Part shown: piece after piece, positions 1-9,026 of the stretch
Position numbering within the stretch: position 1 is the stretch's first letter
Layout of the letters: every line of letters begins with the position of its first letter
From: Nitrospira sp.
Lineage (GTDB): Bacteria; Nitrospirota; Nitrospiria; Nitrospirales; Nitrospiraceae
Assembly: GCA_029865225.1 (NCBI GenBank)
Contig: JAOUHJ010000009.1
Span: 1 to 64,000, forward strand
Direction of reading: 5' to 3'
Length of the DNA stretch: 64,000 nucleotides
Translations under genes and position numbers: made by a program
The notes under the pieces: model-generated
What the model was told of the DNA's origin: nothing
Database searches by the model: none
The model's input: the letters and a program-made list of their open reading frames with translations, nothing else

Positions 1-62
1 GATTCACAGCCCTGCAATAAGTCATCGAGCAACGCATCCGTTTTTGTGTCTGACTTGGTCAT
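1..62 (-). CDS. IS256-like transposase, N-terminus only (runs off window)
   Basis: The minus strand opens with an ATG at 60-62, preceded by a strong GGAGGGAG ribosome site around 66-75. It encodes about 20 residues starting MTKSDTKTDALLDDLLQ before the window ends. The start resembles the N-terminus of IS256-family mutator transposases; with so few residues this is a tentative family call. The sequence at roughly 100-126, just upstream, would be the terminal inverted repeat of the element, because IS1380-type coding sequence begins right after it. The partner repeat lies outside the window, so the boundary cannot be proved here. Confidence 0.45.
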   Translation of the reverse strand, partial: MTKSDTKTDALLDDLLQGCE

Positions 63-126
63 CAAACTCTCCCTCCTATACTGAAGAGGCATGATAACCA
101 GTTACACAGTTATTCTTACACCCTCC

Positions 127-477
127 CTCCGGCTGATCCGCTGGCATCGACAGAAGGCGGGAACGGTGGAGCACACGCATCACGTGCTCAAGAATGAGTT
201 GGCAGCCACTGCCTTGCCAAGCGGGAAGTTTGGGGCGAACGCCGCCTGGTTCCGGCTCAACATCCTGACCGACAATCTCCTCAGCGCGTTGAAGCGGCTG
301 GCCTTACCCGGAGATTTGTTCGATGCACGGCCCAAGCGGTTGCGCTTTTTGGTATTCAACATAGTCGGGAAGGTCGTGCAGCATGCTCGACGCACGCTGG
401 TCCGGCTCACATCAGTAGTCCAACAGAGCCTGTTGGGCTTGGCGCGAAGCAAAATCGTAGCGCTCAGCCCCGCTTAG
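127..477 (+). pseudogene. IS1380-family transposase, C-terminal remnant
   Basis: The open frame reads through RWHRQKAGTVEHTHHVLKNE and then LPSGKFGANAAWFRLNILT. This is the typical C-terminal block of DDE transposases of the IS1380 family, including the conserved TVEH stretch around the last catalytic acidic residue. Only about 115 C-terminal residues remain of a protein normally near 450. The frame has an ATG at 91, but its first residues come from the neighbouring IS256-like end, so that is not a genuine start. The remnant ends at a TAG at 475-477 and abuts group II intron sequence. It is a dead fragment. Confidence 0.8.
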
Positions 478-1207
478 CCGGAGAATAGGGCGTGCCCTGT
501 TGCAACCGCTCGATCAGCAGCCCTTGATTGGCCGCTAACCAAGCCGGCAATGCGTCCACGGACATCCCATCGATGCCCGGCGCGCCGCCATTGGCTCGCA
601 CGCGCTGACACGCGCGCGCCAGGTTGGTCTGACTCCACACCTGGTTCATCAGGTACTGGGTCGCCAAGGCTGGTGAAGGGACCTTCGCCGCAGGTACTTG
701 TTGCACCTCGCATCCCCCAGGTTGGGTGCTGCCCTCGCCATGGGGACCGTGGTGGGGGTGCCTCGCCCCCTGTTGCTGCCACTCCATACCATCGAGTCGG
801 TCTTCACTCCTCCTTGCTCCTCACGATTTGGGCCTTCTTCCCATGAGCAGAGTACTATGCCCGCGGCTGACTTCTCCTGGAGCCTTCCACGCTGTTGCCA
901 GCGTGATGGTCAGGGAGAGGCCCCTGACACTCCAAGAGATCTCCCGGGGTAAGATGAGTGGATTTCCTGAGGCCACGCCGGATCTACCACCGTGCTGCCC
1001 TGGTCGATTATCGGGTATCCGGTCATCGTCGGGTTCCCCGGCACACGGCGGCCTCCTATCCGGTTTCTGTTCGTCATCGCCTCACTTTGCCCTCGGCTCC
1101 CTTCAGACTCGAGATCGCTCTCGACGCCCTGGCCTAGACTCGCGGTTCCGATCTCCACGGCCCGCAGAGGACTTCCACCTCTGAGCTCCTCATCATGCCC
1201 GGCGCAC
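478..1207 (-). mobile_element. Group II intron, 5' fragment with start of the maturase/reverse transcriptase ORF
   Basis: On the minus strand a reading frame ending near 480 carries NLARACQRVRANGGAPGIDG followed by LLIERLQQGT. This is the N-terminal RT-0/RT-1 block of group II intron reverse transcriptases. The frame is cut at the GT motif where IS1380 sequence begins, so the catalytic YADD region, maturase domain and RNA domains V-VI are missing. The intron 5' end is probably the GTGCG at 1207-1203, the usual group II 5' consensus, leaving about 420 nt for RNA domains I-III before the ORF. The terminator hairpin directly before the GTGCG suggests class C, which inserts behind intrinsic terminators. 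Class assignment is inference. Confidence 0.7.
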
Positions 1208-1208
1208 G

Positions 1209-1238
1209 AAAAGCCCCGCCCGGAAGGGCGGGGTTCTT
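1209..1238 (-). terminator. Intrinsic terminator forming the 5' exon of the group II intron
   Basis: An 8-bp perfect GC stem (CCCCGCCC at 1214-1221 pairing with GGGCGGGG at 1226-1233) has a 4-nt loop and is flanked by A and T runs. On the minus strand it reads stem, loop, stem, CTTTTC, then the intron 5' GTGCG. On the plus strand the same hairpin is followed by TTCTTT, so it could act both ways. No intact gene that it would serve is left nearby; 1241-1513 holds nothing I can identify. Confidence 0.75.
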
Positions 1239-1513
1239 TACTTGCTCGAAACCTGCAAAGGAAAGATCGGTCTTGGGAGCCTTTGGACAGTCAACCATAC
1301 TGACCTCGTTGTCGAAAAAACAGAGTCACCTATGAAAACAACTGTCAAGGGGCGAGCCCGACCATCTGCGCTCCGGGTCGTTGCGTTTCAATGGACGACG
1401 AGTCAGTCACCTATGCGGGCTCACGGCACAGGATGTATAATGGGACATCGGTCGCGCATCAGCCACTCGGGCCTAGCTGAGCACATAGGCTAGCCGTCCA
1501 TCATCTCAGGGCG

Positions 1514-1752
1514 CTAACCGGTGGTTCCCGTCGCCATCGGGCGAAACGCTTCCTGCTTCGTCAGCATCGCATAGATCATCTTCAACATAGCCCGCGCCAC
1601 GGCGACCCGCCCCGTGTTCCGCCCATGTTTCTTCGCCACCCGATAATAGAGCGACCGAAATTGCGAGGCGCTATTGATCGCGTGGACCGACAGTTTCACC
1701 AGAATCCACCGGAGCCACGAGGAGCCTTGCTTCGTCAGCCGGGTCCCATGGT
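1514..1752 (-). pseudogene. IS110-family transposase, C-terminal remnant
   Basis: Reading the minus strand from about 1752, the frame gives TRLTKQGSSWLRWILVKL, then FRSLYYRVAKKHGRNTGRVA and a MIYAMLTKQEAFRP tail. This is the conserved C-terminal part of IS110/IS116/IS902 transposases. About 80 residues remain of a protein of roughly 350. Upstream of 1752 the frame no longer matches the family, so the element is truncated there. The intact 61-residue frame beginning at Met 1699 is only a piece of this. Confidence 0.75.
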
Positions 1753-1965
1753 CGAGGCAAGGTCAACGATGTATTGTCCGTTAGGTGGGAGACAGAATCG
1801 TAACCACGCGATGTCAGACTCTCTCACGGGCTCTGGGTGGTAGAATCATGTGCGTCAGATCCTGACCTTTTCTTCATGGGAAGATCTCTGCTAAAATGCC
1901 GGCCAACGCGTGAGAGCCTGATTTTCTAACTTGGTATCAGATTGCAAAAAGGAGTCTCATAAGAT

Positions 1966-2247
1966 ATGGCCGAAGTTTCTTGTGTCACATGCGGGCAAAC
2001 TGGTGAAGCGATCACAACTCCCCTCTTTCTCGGCAAGCTTGAGGCCGAGGTGAAAAGTAAGGTCTGCGCAGGTTGCTGGAAGAAGTGGGAAGGCATGCGG
2101 GTGATGGTCATCAATGAATACCAAGTGAATCTCGGTGATGAGAGTGGGCGAGAGCTGGTTCGCAAGCAAATGAAAGCCTTTCTGAAGTTGGGCGAACAGG
2201 TCGATTCCTCGAAGGTCACGGAGAACTACCGTCCACCTAACAGCTGA
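1966..2247 (+). CDS. yggX: YggX-like Fe(II)-trafficking / oxidative damage protection protein
   Basis: A 93-residue protein whose middle and C-terminus (CWKKWEGMRVMVINEYQVNL and the following lysine-rich helix) match the YggX fold, including the W-x-x-W/M-x-x-M-I-N-E signature. The family protects iron-sulfur enzymes and is thought to handle labile iron in the cytoplasm. The N-terminus differs from E. coli YggX: it has a CxxC pair (VTCGQTG) in place of the short Cys-containing start. AAAAAGGAG lies about 12 nt upstream of the ATG. It is the first intact gene after the mobile-element debris and faces the housekeeping block. Confidence 0.75.
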   Translation: MAEVSCVTCGQTGEAITTPLFLGKLEAEVKSKVCAGCWKKWEGMRVMVINEYQVNLGDESGRELVRKQMKAFLKLGEQVDSSKVTENYRPPNS

Positions 2248-2391
2248 CCGGCGATTTTCTTCCTAGATCGAGCCGGGAAGTGATGCCCGGGTTTCCCCTT
2301 TCTTGTCGCGGGGTTCGTTGACTTCAAGTGTTCAAAAGTGCTACTTTGATTCATTGTCTTATGTGTTCCGCATGAGAGCCCGAGAGGATTG

Positions 2392-2847
2392 ATGATCACT
2401 CAGATGCAGGTGAAGGGGCTTATGTTTGACCCCTACAATAATGCGTATATTGTCATCCTGCGCGACGACGAGCAGTCGGAGATGTTGCCGATCTGGGTTG
2501 GAAAATCTGAGGCGAGCTCGATCAGTTTGGCTCTGGAGAATGTGGCTCCTCCTCGCCCCATGACACATGATTTCATGAAATCGTATCTGGACGCGTTTGA
2601 TGCTAAGGTCATCAGCGTCGTCATCACCGATCTGAACGAGAACACATACTTCTCTAAAATACATCTGACCTACGCGGATTCCGAATACACCGTTGACTCC
2701 CGCCCCAGTGATGCCATTGCCCTTGCGCTCCGGTCTCATGCTCCGATTTTTGCGAGTGAATCTGTGATTCGCAAGCAAACCTCGGAGGAACTCGATCAGT
2801 GGCTGGAAAATCTGAAGCCTGAAGATTTTGGGAAATTGGATTCTTAG
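2392..2847 (+). CDS. DUF151 / bifunctional nuclease domain protein (copy 1)
   Basis: A 151-residue protein covering one complete DUF151 (BFN) domain. Visible hallmarks are LPIWVGKSEA near the N-terminus, PRPMTHD in the middle and SRPSDAIALALR near residue 110. Related plant and Thermotoga proteins have dual RNase/DNase activity; the bacterial role is not settled. I chose ATG 2392 because GAGAGG sits 5 nt upstream; a TTG lies one codon earlier. The next gene starts 6 nt after the stop and is a paralog, so the two are probably cotranscribed. Confidence 0.85.
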   Translation: MITQMQVKGLMFDPYNNAYIVILRDDEQSEMLPIWVGKSEASSISLALENVAPPRPMTHDFMKSYLDAFDAKVISVVITDLNENTYFSKIHLTYADSEYTVDSRPSDAIALALRSHAPIFASESVIRKQTSEELDQWLENLKPEDFGKLDS

Positions 2848-2853
2848 ATAGAG

Positions 2854-3321
2854 ATGCCTGCGTCACAAGAAAAGGAGTCTTTGATCCAGCTCACGGTTGA
2901 TCGAGTCGTCGAAGATTCGAATACCGATACACGGATTATCGTGCTCGCCCGTTCGGATGGTGGAGCAGAGCATTTCATGGTATGGGTCGGAGCCTCAGAA
3001 GGAGAAGCCATCAAACGGGCGGTGGATGCCGCCATCACACCACGGCCGATGAGTCATGATCTGGTGAAGAGTTTCGGTGAGCACTTCGGAATCAAAACGG
3101 AGCGTGTAGTCTTGACGGATGTCAAGGGTAGTACGTACTATGCCACGGTATTCCTGGAAAATAAGGGAGTTGGACGAACCATCGATGCCAGACCGAGCGA
3201 CGCGATTGCATTGGCTCTCCGATGTCACGCGCCCATTTATGTGACGCAGGATGTGTGGAAACGGCGGAGCGGTCAAAACCTGAATGCGTGGTTGTCCAAG
3301 TTGGAAACTAAAGAAGTCTAA
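2854..3321 (+). CDS. DUF151 / bifunctional nuclease domain protein (copy 2)
   Basis: A 155-residue paralog of the preceding gene. It has the same landmarks (FMVWVGASEGEAIKRA, PRPMSHDL and ARPSDAIALALR) plus a short C-terminal tail (WLSKLETKEV). Identity to copy 1 is visible mainly at these motifs, so the duplication is old. The gene follows copy 1 by 6 nt and precedes rplM by about 40 nt. A fused heterodimer-like pair of DUF151 proteins is plausible but not shown. Confidence 0.85.
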   Translation: MPASQEKESLIQLTVDRVVEDSNTDTRIIVLARSDGGAEHFMVWVGASEGEAIKRAVDAAITPRPMSHDLVKSFGEHFGIKTERVVLTDVKGSTYYATVFLENKGVGRTIDARPSDAIALALRCHAPIYVTQDVWKRRSGQNLNAWLSKLETKEV

Positions 3322-3363
3322 CCTCAATACACGCGGGAGCGCGTGATCGATGATGTGGAGAAA

Positions 3364-3801
3364 ATGACGATGATGATGACGTACGTTGAAAAACCGACTC
3401 AGGTACAAGAATCCTGGCATCTGGTGGATGCCGACGGGAAAACCTTAGGCCGTTTGGCTGCACGAGTAGCGAGTGTACTCAGGGGAAAGCATCGGCCCAC
3501 GTTCACCCCAAACGTTGATATGGGCGATCATGTCGTGATTGTGAATGCGGAAAAGATTCGGCTGACCGGTACGAAGATGGAGACCAAACTCTATCGGCGG
3601 CACACCGGTTACCCCGGAGGCCTGAAGACCGCGACCGCTGCACATTTGTTTCGAAAAGACCCTACTCAACTCCTCACCAAGGCGATTGAGGGGATGCTTC
3701 CTAAGACGCCGCTTGGGAATGGTATGGCGCGAAAGCTTCGTGTCTATGTGGGCCCGAACCATCCCCATCAGGCCCAACGTCCGGAAACAATTTCTTTATA
3801 A
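3364..3801 (+). CDS. rplM: 50S ribosomal protein L13
   Basis: Full-length L13: SWHLVDADGKTLGRLA at the N-terminus, RGKHRPTFTPNVDMGDHVVI, the YRRHTGYPGGLK loop and the GMLPKTPLGNGMARKLRVY block. L13 is an early assembly protein of the large subunit. The open frame extends back to a GTG at 3343, but a run of ATG codons at 3364-3378 behind GGAG (3357-3360) is the likelier start region; 3370 would give the best spacing. It forms an operon with rpsI. Confidence 0.95.
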   Translation: MTMMMTYVEKPTQVQESWHLVDADGKTLGRLAARVASVLRGKHRPTFTPNVDMGDHVVIVNAEKIRLTGTKMETKLYRRHTGYPGGLKTATAAHLFRKDPTQLLTKAIEGMLPKTPLGNGMARKLRVYVGPNHPHQAQRPETISL

Positions 3802-3837
3802 GAGCACACCAGCTTCCAACAGAAGGAGACATATCGC

Positions 3838-4230
3838 ATGGCAGTGGTGACACAGTACGCAACAGGTCGGAGAAAGTGCGCAATCGCCAGAGCCTGGGTA
3901 ACGGGAGCGGCTGGTGAGATTACAGTGAATGAGAAGCCTTTGGAGCAGGCTTTCCCCCGATTGACGCTCCGGCAAATCATTCAACTCCCGCTCGAAATGG
4001 CTGGCGTCATGGGTAAGTATTCGATCAGCGCCACGGTGTATGGCGGCGGGCCGACTGGACAAGCTGGAGCGCTTCGCCATGCGATCGCTCGAGCGCTCGT
4101 GACGATGACGCCCTCCACACGAGGCCCCCTGAAAAAGGAAGGGTTATTGACTCGTGATTCACGGGTTAAAGAGCGCAAGAAATACGGACAGAAGGGAGCT
4201 CGTAAACGGTTCCAATACTCCAAGCGATAG
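3838..4230 (+). CDS. rpsI: 30S ribosomal protein S9
   Basis: A 130-residue S9, usual length. It has the N-terminal ATGRRKCAIARAW block, the VTGAAGEITVNEKPL turn and the basic C-terminal tail ending KRFQYSKR that reaches into the P site. AAGGAG lies about 11 nt before the ATG. It follows rplM as in most bacteria, and a strong terminator stands 22 nt after the stop, closing the DUF151-rplM-rpsI transcription unit. Confidence 0.96.
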   Translation: MAVVTQYATGRRKCAIARAWVTGAAGEITVNEKPLEQAFPRLTLRQIIQLPLEMAGVMGKYSISATVYGGGPTGQAGALRHAIARALVTMTPSTRGPLKKEGLLTRDSRVKERKKYGQKGARKRFQYSKR

Positions 4231-4251
4231 GTCAAGGAGTCGACGAACTTG

Positions 4252-4281
4252 AAAGGGAAGGCTCCAGGCCTTCCCTTTTTT
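4252..4281 (+). terminator. Rho-independent terminator after rpsI
   Basis: A perfect 8-bp stem, GGGAAGGC (4255-4262) with GCCTTCCC (4268-4275), has a 5-nt loop and is followed by six T residues (4276-4281). It separates the ribosomal unit from argC. Confidence 0.92.
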
Positions 4282-4327
4282 GTGTCCGCAACGGGTGGTG
4301 CCGGATCGCTTTGAAAGGATTTTTAGG

Positions 4328-5380
4328 ATGAACAAGAAGTTTCGTGTTGCGATAGCAGGGGCCAGTGGATATGCCGGAGCAGAGCTTGTTCGGCTTGCTG
4401 CTGCCCACCCCTATTTCACAATCGCGGCGGTAACCTCGGAAAAGTCCGCCGGGCAGCCGATCGCATCCGTCTTTCCAAGCCTCAAGGGAATGATCGAACA
4501 TCGGTTCGAGGCCTTGGCACCGGATGCGTTGGCCGAGCGGGCCGACGCCGTTTTTCTGGCGCTTCCCCATACGAAATCTCAGGATCCTGTCGCGGTCTGT
4601 GTGAAGGCAAATAAACCGGTCGTTGATCTGAGTGCGGACTATCGATTGAAGCAGGTCGCTGCGTATGAAAAGTGGTATCAAACTTCGCACGCCCACCCAC
4701 ATCTCCTGCAGGAGGCCGTCTATGGCCTACCGGAACTGCACAGAAACGCGATTGCGAAGTCACGATTAGTCGCCTCACCGGGCTGTTATCCAACGGCCGC
4801 CATCCTGCAATTGGCGCCACTGTTTTCCAGGGGGCTTGTGCAACCTGAGACTATCGTCATCGACGCAAAATCCGGTGTGTCCGGTGCTGGACGAAGTCCG
4901 GCGCTTGCCTATCATTTCCCTGAGGCGCATGAGTCGTTGGAGCCCTATAAGATCGGTCAACATCGTCACACGCCGGAAATCGAACAGGAATTGTCAGGGC
5001 TCATAGGGAAACTTGATGCAGTGACTGTGACGTTCACCCCTCATCTGGTCCCAATGAATCGGGGGATCTTGAGCACAGCGTACTGCAAGCTTGTCCGAAC
5101 GATGCCGTTGCCCGATCTTCGAGATCTGTACCGAGAGTTTTATAAAGGCGAGCGGTTTGTCCGGCTGCATGAGGATGTGGTCCCCAATCCACGCTACATC
5201 AAAGGGACGAATTACTGTGATGTCGGCGTGTACGCTGATTCGCGAGCTGGGTGGGTTGTGACGGTGGCGGCTGTCGATAATCTTGTCAAAGGGGCTGCTG
5301 GGCAAGCCATTCAGGCGATGAACCTTATGCTTGGGATTGCCGAGGAGACGGGCCTGACAGCACCAGCCAGTTATCCGTAA
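4328..5380 (+). CDS. argC: N-acetyl-gamma-glutamyl-phosphate reductase
   Basis: A 350-residue ArgC, third step of arginine synthesis (NADPH-dependent reduction of N-acetylglutamyl phosphate to the semialdehyde). The Rossmann start VAIAGASGYAGAELVRL and the catalytic cysteine in SPGCYPTAAIL (about residue 153) are intact, as is the HRHTPEIEQEL region. The frame stays open back to 4280, inside the terminator, so ATG 4328 is the real start, with AGGA close upstream. argJ follows after 52 nt, giving an argCJ pair. Upstream kinase and downstream aminotransferase genes are not in the window. Confidence 0.95.
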   Translation: MNKKFRVAIAGASGYAGAELVRLAAAHPYFTIAAVTSEKSAGQPIASVFPSLKGMIEHRFEALAPDALAERADAVFLALPHTKSQDPVAVCVKANKPVVDLSADYRLKQVAAYEKWYQTSHAHPHLLQEAVYGLPELHRNAIAKSRLVASPGCYPTAAILQLAPLFSRGLVQPETIVIDAKSGVSGAGRSPALAYHFPEAHESLEPYKIGQHRHTPEIEQELSGLIGKLDAVTVTFTPHLVPMNRGILSTAYCKLVRTMPLPDLRDLYREFYKGERFVRLHEDVVPNPRYIKGTNYCDVGVYADSRAGWVVTVAAVDNLVKGAAGQAIQAMNLMLGIAEETGLTAPASYP

Positions 5381-5432
5381 CCATACGACCTCAGGGATCA
5401 CCTCACGCAACCACAACCCAAACTGAGACATC

Positions 5433-6641
5433 ATGGCGGGACGCAAACGTATCGGGATCACTGCACCACTAGGGTTTCAAGCCGCCGGTGTTCATTGCGG
5501 AATCAAGAAATCCAAGTTGCTTGATTTGGCCCTTTGTGTATCCGAAGTCAGCGGACCGGTTGCCGGGGTATTTACCAAAAATTGTGTCGCGGCCGCACCG
5601 GTACTCCTCGATCGACGTCATCTTCGATCTCATCGTGGACGAGCAATCATCGTGAATAGCGGGAATGCCAACGCCTGCACGGGGAAACAAGGATTAATAG
5701 ATGCCAAAGCTATGGCAACTGCTGTTGCACGGCAGTTGGTTGTTCCTGTGGAACAAGTCTTCGTGGGATCAACCGGCGTCATAGGTCGATCGCTGCCGGT
5801 TGAGCGCATTATCAGAGCCGTTCCGACGATGATTTCAGATCTCAGTGTTCAGGGGGGCGATCAAGCCGCCCAGGCGATTTTGACCACCGACCTGCGGCCA
5901 AAAACTGTTGCAGTGCAGGCCAAAATTGGTGGTCGCCTCGTCACCATCGGGGGGATGGCAAAAGGATCAGGAATGATTCATCCGAACATGGCAACCATGC
6001 TTGCGTATTTGACGACCGATGCGGCGATCGCTCCATCGGCCCTTCAACGTGCCCTGAAATCAGCGGCCGATCGGTCATTCAACTGCATTACGGTCGACGG
6101 TGATACCAGCACGAACGATACCGTACTCTGTCTCGCCAATGGGCTCGCGAAGAATCGAACGATTCAACAGGGTACGCATTGCTACGGCGTTTTCGAACGT
6201 CTTTTAACCGAGGCCGCGCAAGCGTTAGCCCTCATGATCTGTCGCGATGGTGAGGGAGTGACCAAGGTCGTGAAAGTCGTAGTCGAAGGGGCCGTAACGC
6301 CGGCAGCGGCGAAAAAAATCGCTGCGACTGTAGCAACCTCGAACCTATTCAAGACCGCATTATTCGGGGAGGATGCCAATTGGGGCAGAGTCATGGCGGC
6401 GATCGGGCGATCCGGTGTTGCGATCAATCCCGATAAGATCGTGGTGCGATTCGATGACATTATGATGGTGAAACACGGTGTGGGCACTGGACTTGATACG
6501 GAAAAGAAGATCGCCAAAATCTTCAAGCAGAAAGAGTTTACTGTTGTGATCCATCTCGCACAAGGCTCAGCTCGCGCACACATGTGGACCACGGACCTTT
6601 CCTATGACTATGTCCGTATTAATGCCAGCTATCGGTCCTAG
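5433..6641 (+). CDS. argJ: Glutamate N-acetyltransferase / amino-acid acetyltransferase
   Basis: A 402-residue ArgJ precursor. It transfers acetyl from N-acetylornithine to glutamate and in many bacteria also uses acetyl-CoA. The self-cleavage site is clear: GSGMIHPNMATMLAYLTTD, with the nucleophile Thr at about residue 188. GNANACTGKQG and GEDANWGRVMAAIGRSG are further family motifs. Its presence points to the cyclic (acetyl-recycling) arginine pathway. It lies 52 nt after argC and is probably cotranscribed. About 210 nt without a gene separate it from rpsB. Confidence 0.95.
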   Translation: MAGRKRIGITAPLGFQAAGVHCGIKKSKLLDLALCVSEVSGPVAGVFTKNCVAAAPVLLDRRHLRSHRGRAIIVNSGNANACTGKQGLIDAKAMATAVARQLVVPVEQVFVGSTGVIGRSLPVERIIRAVPTMISDLSVQGGDQAAQAILTTDLRPKTVAVQAKIGGRLVTIGGMAKGSGMIHPNMATMLAYLTTDAAIAPSALQRALKSAADRSFNCITVDGDTSTNDTVLCLANGLAKNRTIQQGTHCYGVFERLLTEAAQALALMICRDGEGVTKVVKVVVEGAVTPAAAKKIAATVATSNLFKTALFGEDANWGRVMAAIGRSGVAINPDKIVVRFDDIMMVKHGVGTGLDTEKKIAKIFKQKEFTVVIHLAQGSARAHMWTTDLSYDYVRINASYRS

Positions 6642-6851
6642 CTTAAAGAGGGTATGCAGCTTGAAACCTTGCTAGGACTATGATAGCGTCGCCGGTCTGT
6701 ATTTGAGAGGGGCCGACTCGTCTGCGTGAGACTCGGCACGAACCAATAAAATAACGTTCAGCGTACGATACGCTGCGTGGCTTGAGAATAAGGGAAGCGG
6801 TTCCCTCACCCAGTTGATGGGTGCTCTGCAAGCTCGAAGGGAGGTGAAGGC

Positions 6852-7625
6852 ATGGGAGTGGTAGCAATCAAGGACTTGTTAGAAGCTGGAGTTCACTTTG
6901 GGCATCAGACAAATCGCTGGAACCCAAAGATGAAAAAGTTTTTATTCGGTGAACGAAACGGTATTTATATCATCGATTTGCAACAAACCGTCGCGCGGAT
7001 GGAACATACCTATGCCTTTGTCCGGGACCTAGTCGCGGCGGGAGATTCGGTGTTGTTCGTCGGCACCAAACGGCAGGCGGCGGAAATCCTCGAAGAAGAA
7101 GCCAAACGGGCCAATATGTACTTCGTCAATCAGCGATGGCTGGGTGGCATGTTGACCAATTTCCAGACCATTCGACGTAGTATCGATAAAATGAAGAAAA
7201 TGGAGGCCACACTCCTCAATCCCAGCGAACATGGCCTCAAAAAGAAAGAAATCCTTCTGATGCAGAAGGACATTGCTAAGCTCCAAAAATATCTCTCAGG
7301 CATCAAGAACATGCGCAGCCTCCCAGGCGCTGTCTTTGTGCTCGATACGCGAGTCGAAAAAATCGCCGTACAGGAGGCCAAGCGACTCGATATCCCGGTC
7401 ATTGCCATCTTGGATAGTAACTGTGACCCTGATAGTATTACCTACCCGATTCCTGGGAATGATGACGCCATTCGCTCGATCAAGTTGATCACGTCTAAGA
7501 TTGCTGATGCTTGCATCGAGGGCGCGCATCTTAAAACCCAGCGAGAGGAAGCAGAGTTCCAGTCAGCTCCTTCTGGCGGAGAAAAGAAACCTGCCATGCG
7601 GGCTGAGACCGTTCCGGTTTCCTAA
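6852..7625 (+). CDS. rpsB: 30S ribosomal protein S2
   Basis: A 257-residue S2 with [19 protein letters not shown] at the start, the [14 protein letters not shown] block and the [19 protein letters not shown] block. A very strong site (GGGAGGTG, about 6 nt before the ATG) sets the start. It heads the rpsB-tsf-pyrH-frr unit. The roughly 210-nt leader is long enough for an S2-binding autoregulatory RNA, but I did not establish a fold. Confidence 0.96.
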   Translation: MGVVAIKDLLEAGVHFGHQTNRWNPKMKKFLFGERNGIYIIDLQQTVARMEHTYAFVRDLVAAGDSVLFVGTKRQAAEILEEEAKRANMYFVNQRWLGGMLTNFQTIRRSIDKMKKMEATLLNPSEHGLKKKEILLMQKDIAKLQKYLSGIKNMRSLPGAVFVLDTRVEKIAVQEAKRLDIPVIAILDSNCDPDSITYPIPGNDDAIRSIKLITSKIADACIEGAHLKTQREEAEFQSAPSGGEKKPAMRAETVPVS

Positions 7626-7688
7626 TTCTCTCGAGGATCGACCCGGTAAATGCTCATCATCAATGTAAACGTGAAGGAATAATGAACC

Positions 7689-8285
7689 ATGGCAGGATCC
7701 AGTCAGTTAGTGAAGGAACTTCGTGAAAAAACAGGAGCCGGAATTCTCGATTGTCAAAAGGCTCTTACCGAAAACGGGAATGATGTTGAGAAAGCCGTCG
7801 ATTACTTGCGTCAGAAAGGGCTGGCCGCCGCGGCCAAGAAGGCCGGGCGGGAGACCAACCAAGGGTTGATCCATTCGTACATCCACATGGGCGGAAAGAT
7901 CGGAGTTCTGATTGAGGTCAATTGCGAAACCGATTTTGTGGCGCGTAACGAAGAATTCAAGTCCTTCGTTAACGACCTTGCGCTTCAAGTCGCCGCCGCG
8001 AAGCCATCGTTTGTGAAACGCGAAGATGTGCCCTCTGATGTGGCCGAGAAGGAAAAAACGATTTACGAGGGCCAGGCCAAAGAAATGGGGAAACCTCCTG
8101 CCGCATGGCCAAAAATTGTCGAAGGCAAGCTTGAGAAGTACTATCAGGAAAATTGTCTGCTTGAACAGTCATTTATCAAGGATCCGGCCGTCACCATCAA
8201 GGACCTCCTCGCCCAAAAGGTCGCCAAGATCGGTGAGAATATGAACATCCGTCGTTTTACCCGCTATCAGTTAGGCGAAGCATGA
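7689..8285 (+). CDS. tsf: Translation elongation factor Ts
   Basis: A 198-residue EF-Ts, the short form with a single core subdomain (E. coli has 283). It contains [20 protein letters not shown], the [20 protein letters not shown] strand pair and [14 protein letters not shown], followed by the C-terminal module starting near [11 protein letters not shown]. It recycles EF-Tu-GDP. The stop overlaps the pyrH start (ATGA at 8282-8285). Confidence 0.95.
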   Translation: MAGSSQLVKELREKTGAGILDCQKALTENGNDVEKAVDYLRQKGLAAAAKKAGRETNQGLIHSYIHMGGKIGVLIEVNCETDFVARNEEFKSFVNDLALQVAAAKPSFVKREDVPSDVAEKEKTIYEGQAKEMGKPPAAWPKIVEGKLEKYYQENCLLEQSFIKDPAVTIKDLLAQKVAKIGENMNIRRFTRYQLGEA

Positions 8286-9007
8286 GCACTGCTAAATACC
8301 GACGTCTCCTTTTGAAAGTCAGTGGGGAGATGTTGGCCGGAGAGCAGGGCTACGGTATTCAGCCGTCTATTCTTGAAAATCTTGCCAAGGAAATCACCTC
8401 AGTGGTCGCGCTCGATGTACAGGTTGCGATTGTCATAGGAGGCGGGAACATCTTTCGAGGGATCGCAGCGAGTGCGGCTGGGATGGAGCGTGCTTCGGCC
8501 GACTATATGGGGATGTTGGCGACGGTACTCAATGCGCTGGCCCTCCAGAATGCGCTGGAACGCGTCGGTGTGATGACACGCGTGCAGTCTGCAATCGAGA
8601 TGCGCCAACTTGCGGAGGGATATATCCGCCGAAGGGCGATTCGTCATCTTGAAAAGAATCGGGTGGTGATTTTTGCCGGTGGGACGGGAAATCCGTATTT
8701 TTCAACGGATACGGCTGCTGTCCTTCGAGCTATGGAGATCAGCGCTCAGGTGATCATGAAGGGGACCAAAGTCGATGGGATCTATGAGGCCGATCCTGTG
8801 ACGAATCCATCGGCAAAAAAATACGATACCATCTCCTTCCTCTCCATTCTCAATCAGAACCTGAAAGTCATGGATTCCACTGCGATTAGCTTGTGTATGG
8901 ATAATAAGCTACCGCTCGTGGTATTCAACTTAAAAATTAGTGGAAATTTCAAACGTGTGGCTTTAGGTGAGTCGCTTGGAACGTTAGTGACGGCTGGCGA
9001 CCGCTGA
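8282..9007 (+). CDS. pyrH: Uridylate kinase (UMP kinase)
   Basis: A 241-residue member of the amino-acid kinase fold: [28 protein letters not shown], the [19 protein letters not shown] helix and [20 protein letters not shown]. It makes UDP from UMP for pyrimidine nucleotide synthesis. It starts within the tsf stop codon, so translation is coupled to tsf. Confidence 0.96.
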   Translation: MSTAKYRRLLLKVSGEMLAGEQGYGIQPSILENLAKEITSVVALDVQVAIVIGGGNIFRGIAASAAGMERASADYMGMLATVLNALALQNALERVGVMTRVQSAIEMRQLAEGYIRRRAIRHLEKNRVVIFAGGTGNPYFSTDTAAVLRAMEISAQVIMKGTKVDGIYEADPVTNPSAKKYDTISFLSILNQNLKVMDSTAISLCMDNKLPLVVFNLKISGNFKRVALGESLGTLVTAGDR

Positions 9008-9026
9008 CTCTCTCACGAGGTGGTTC

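Noticed and set aside
726-1184. 152-codon plus-strand open frame
   Set aside because: It runs across the RNA part of the group II intron fragment in the opposite direction; Ser/Pro/Arg-rich without motifs.
6642-6851. S2 leader RNA upstream of rpsB
   Set aside because: The leader length is suitable, but I could not establish a conserved fold by eye.
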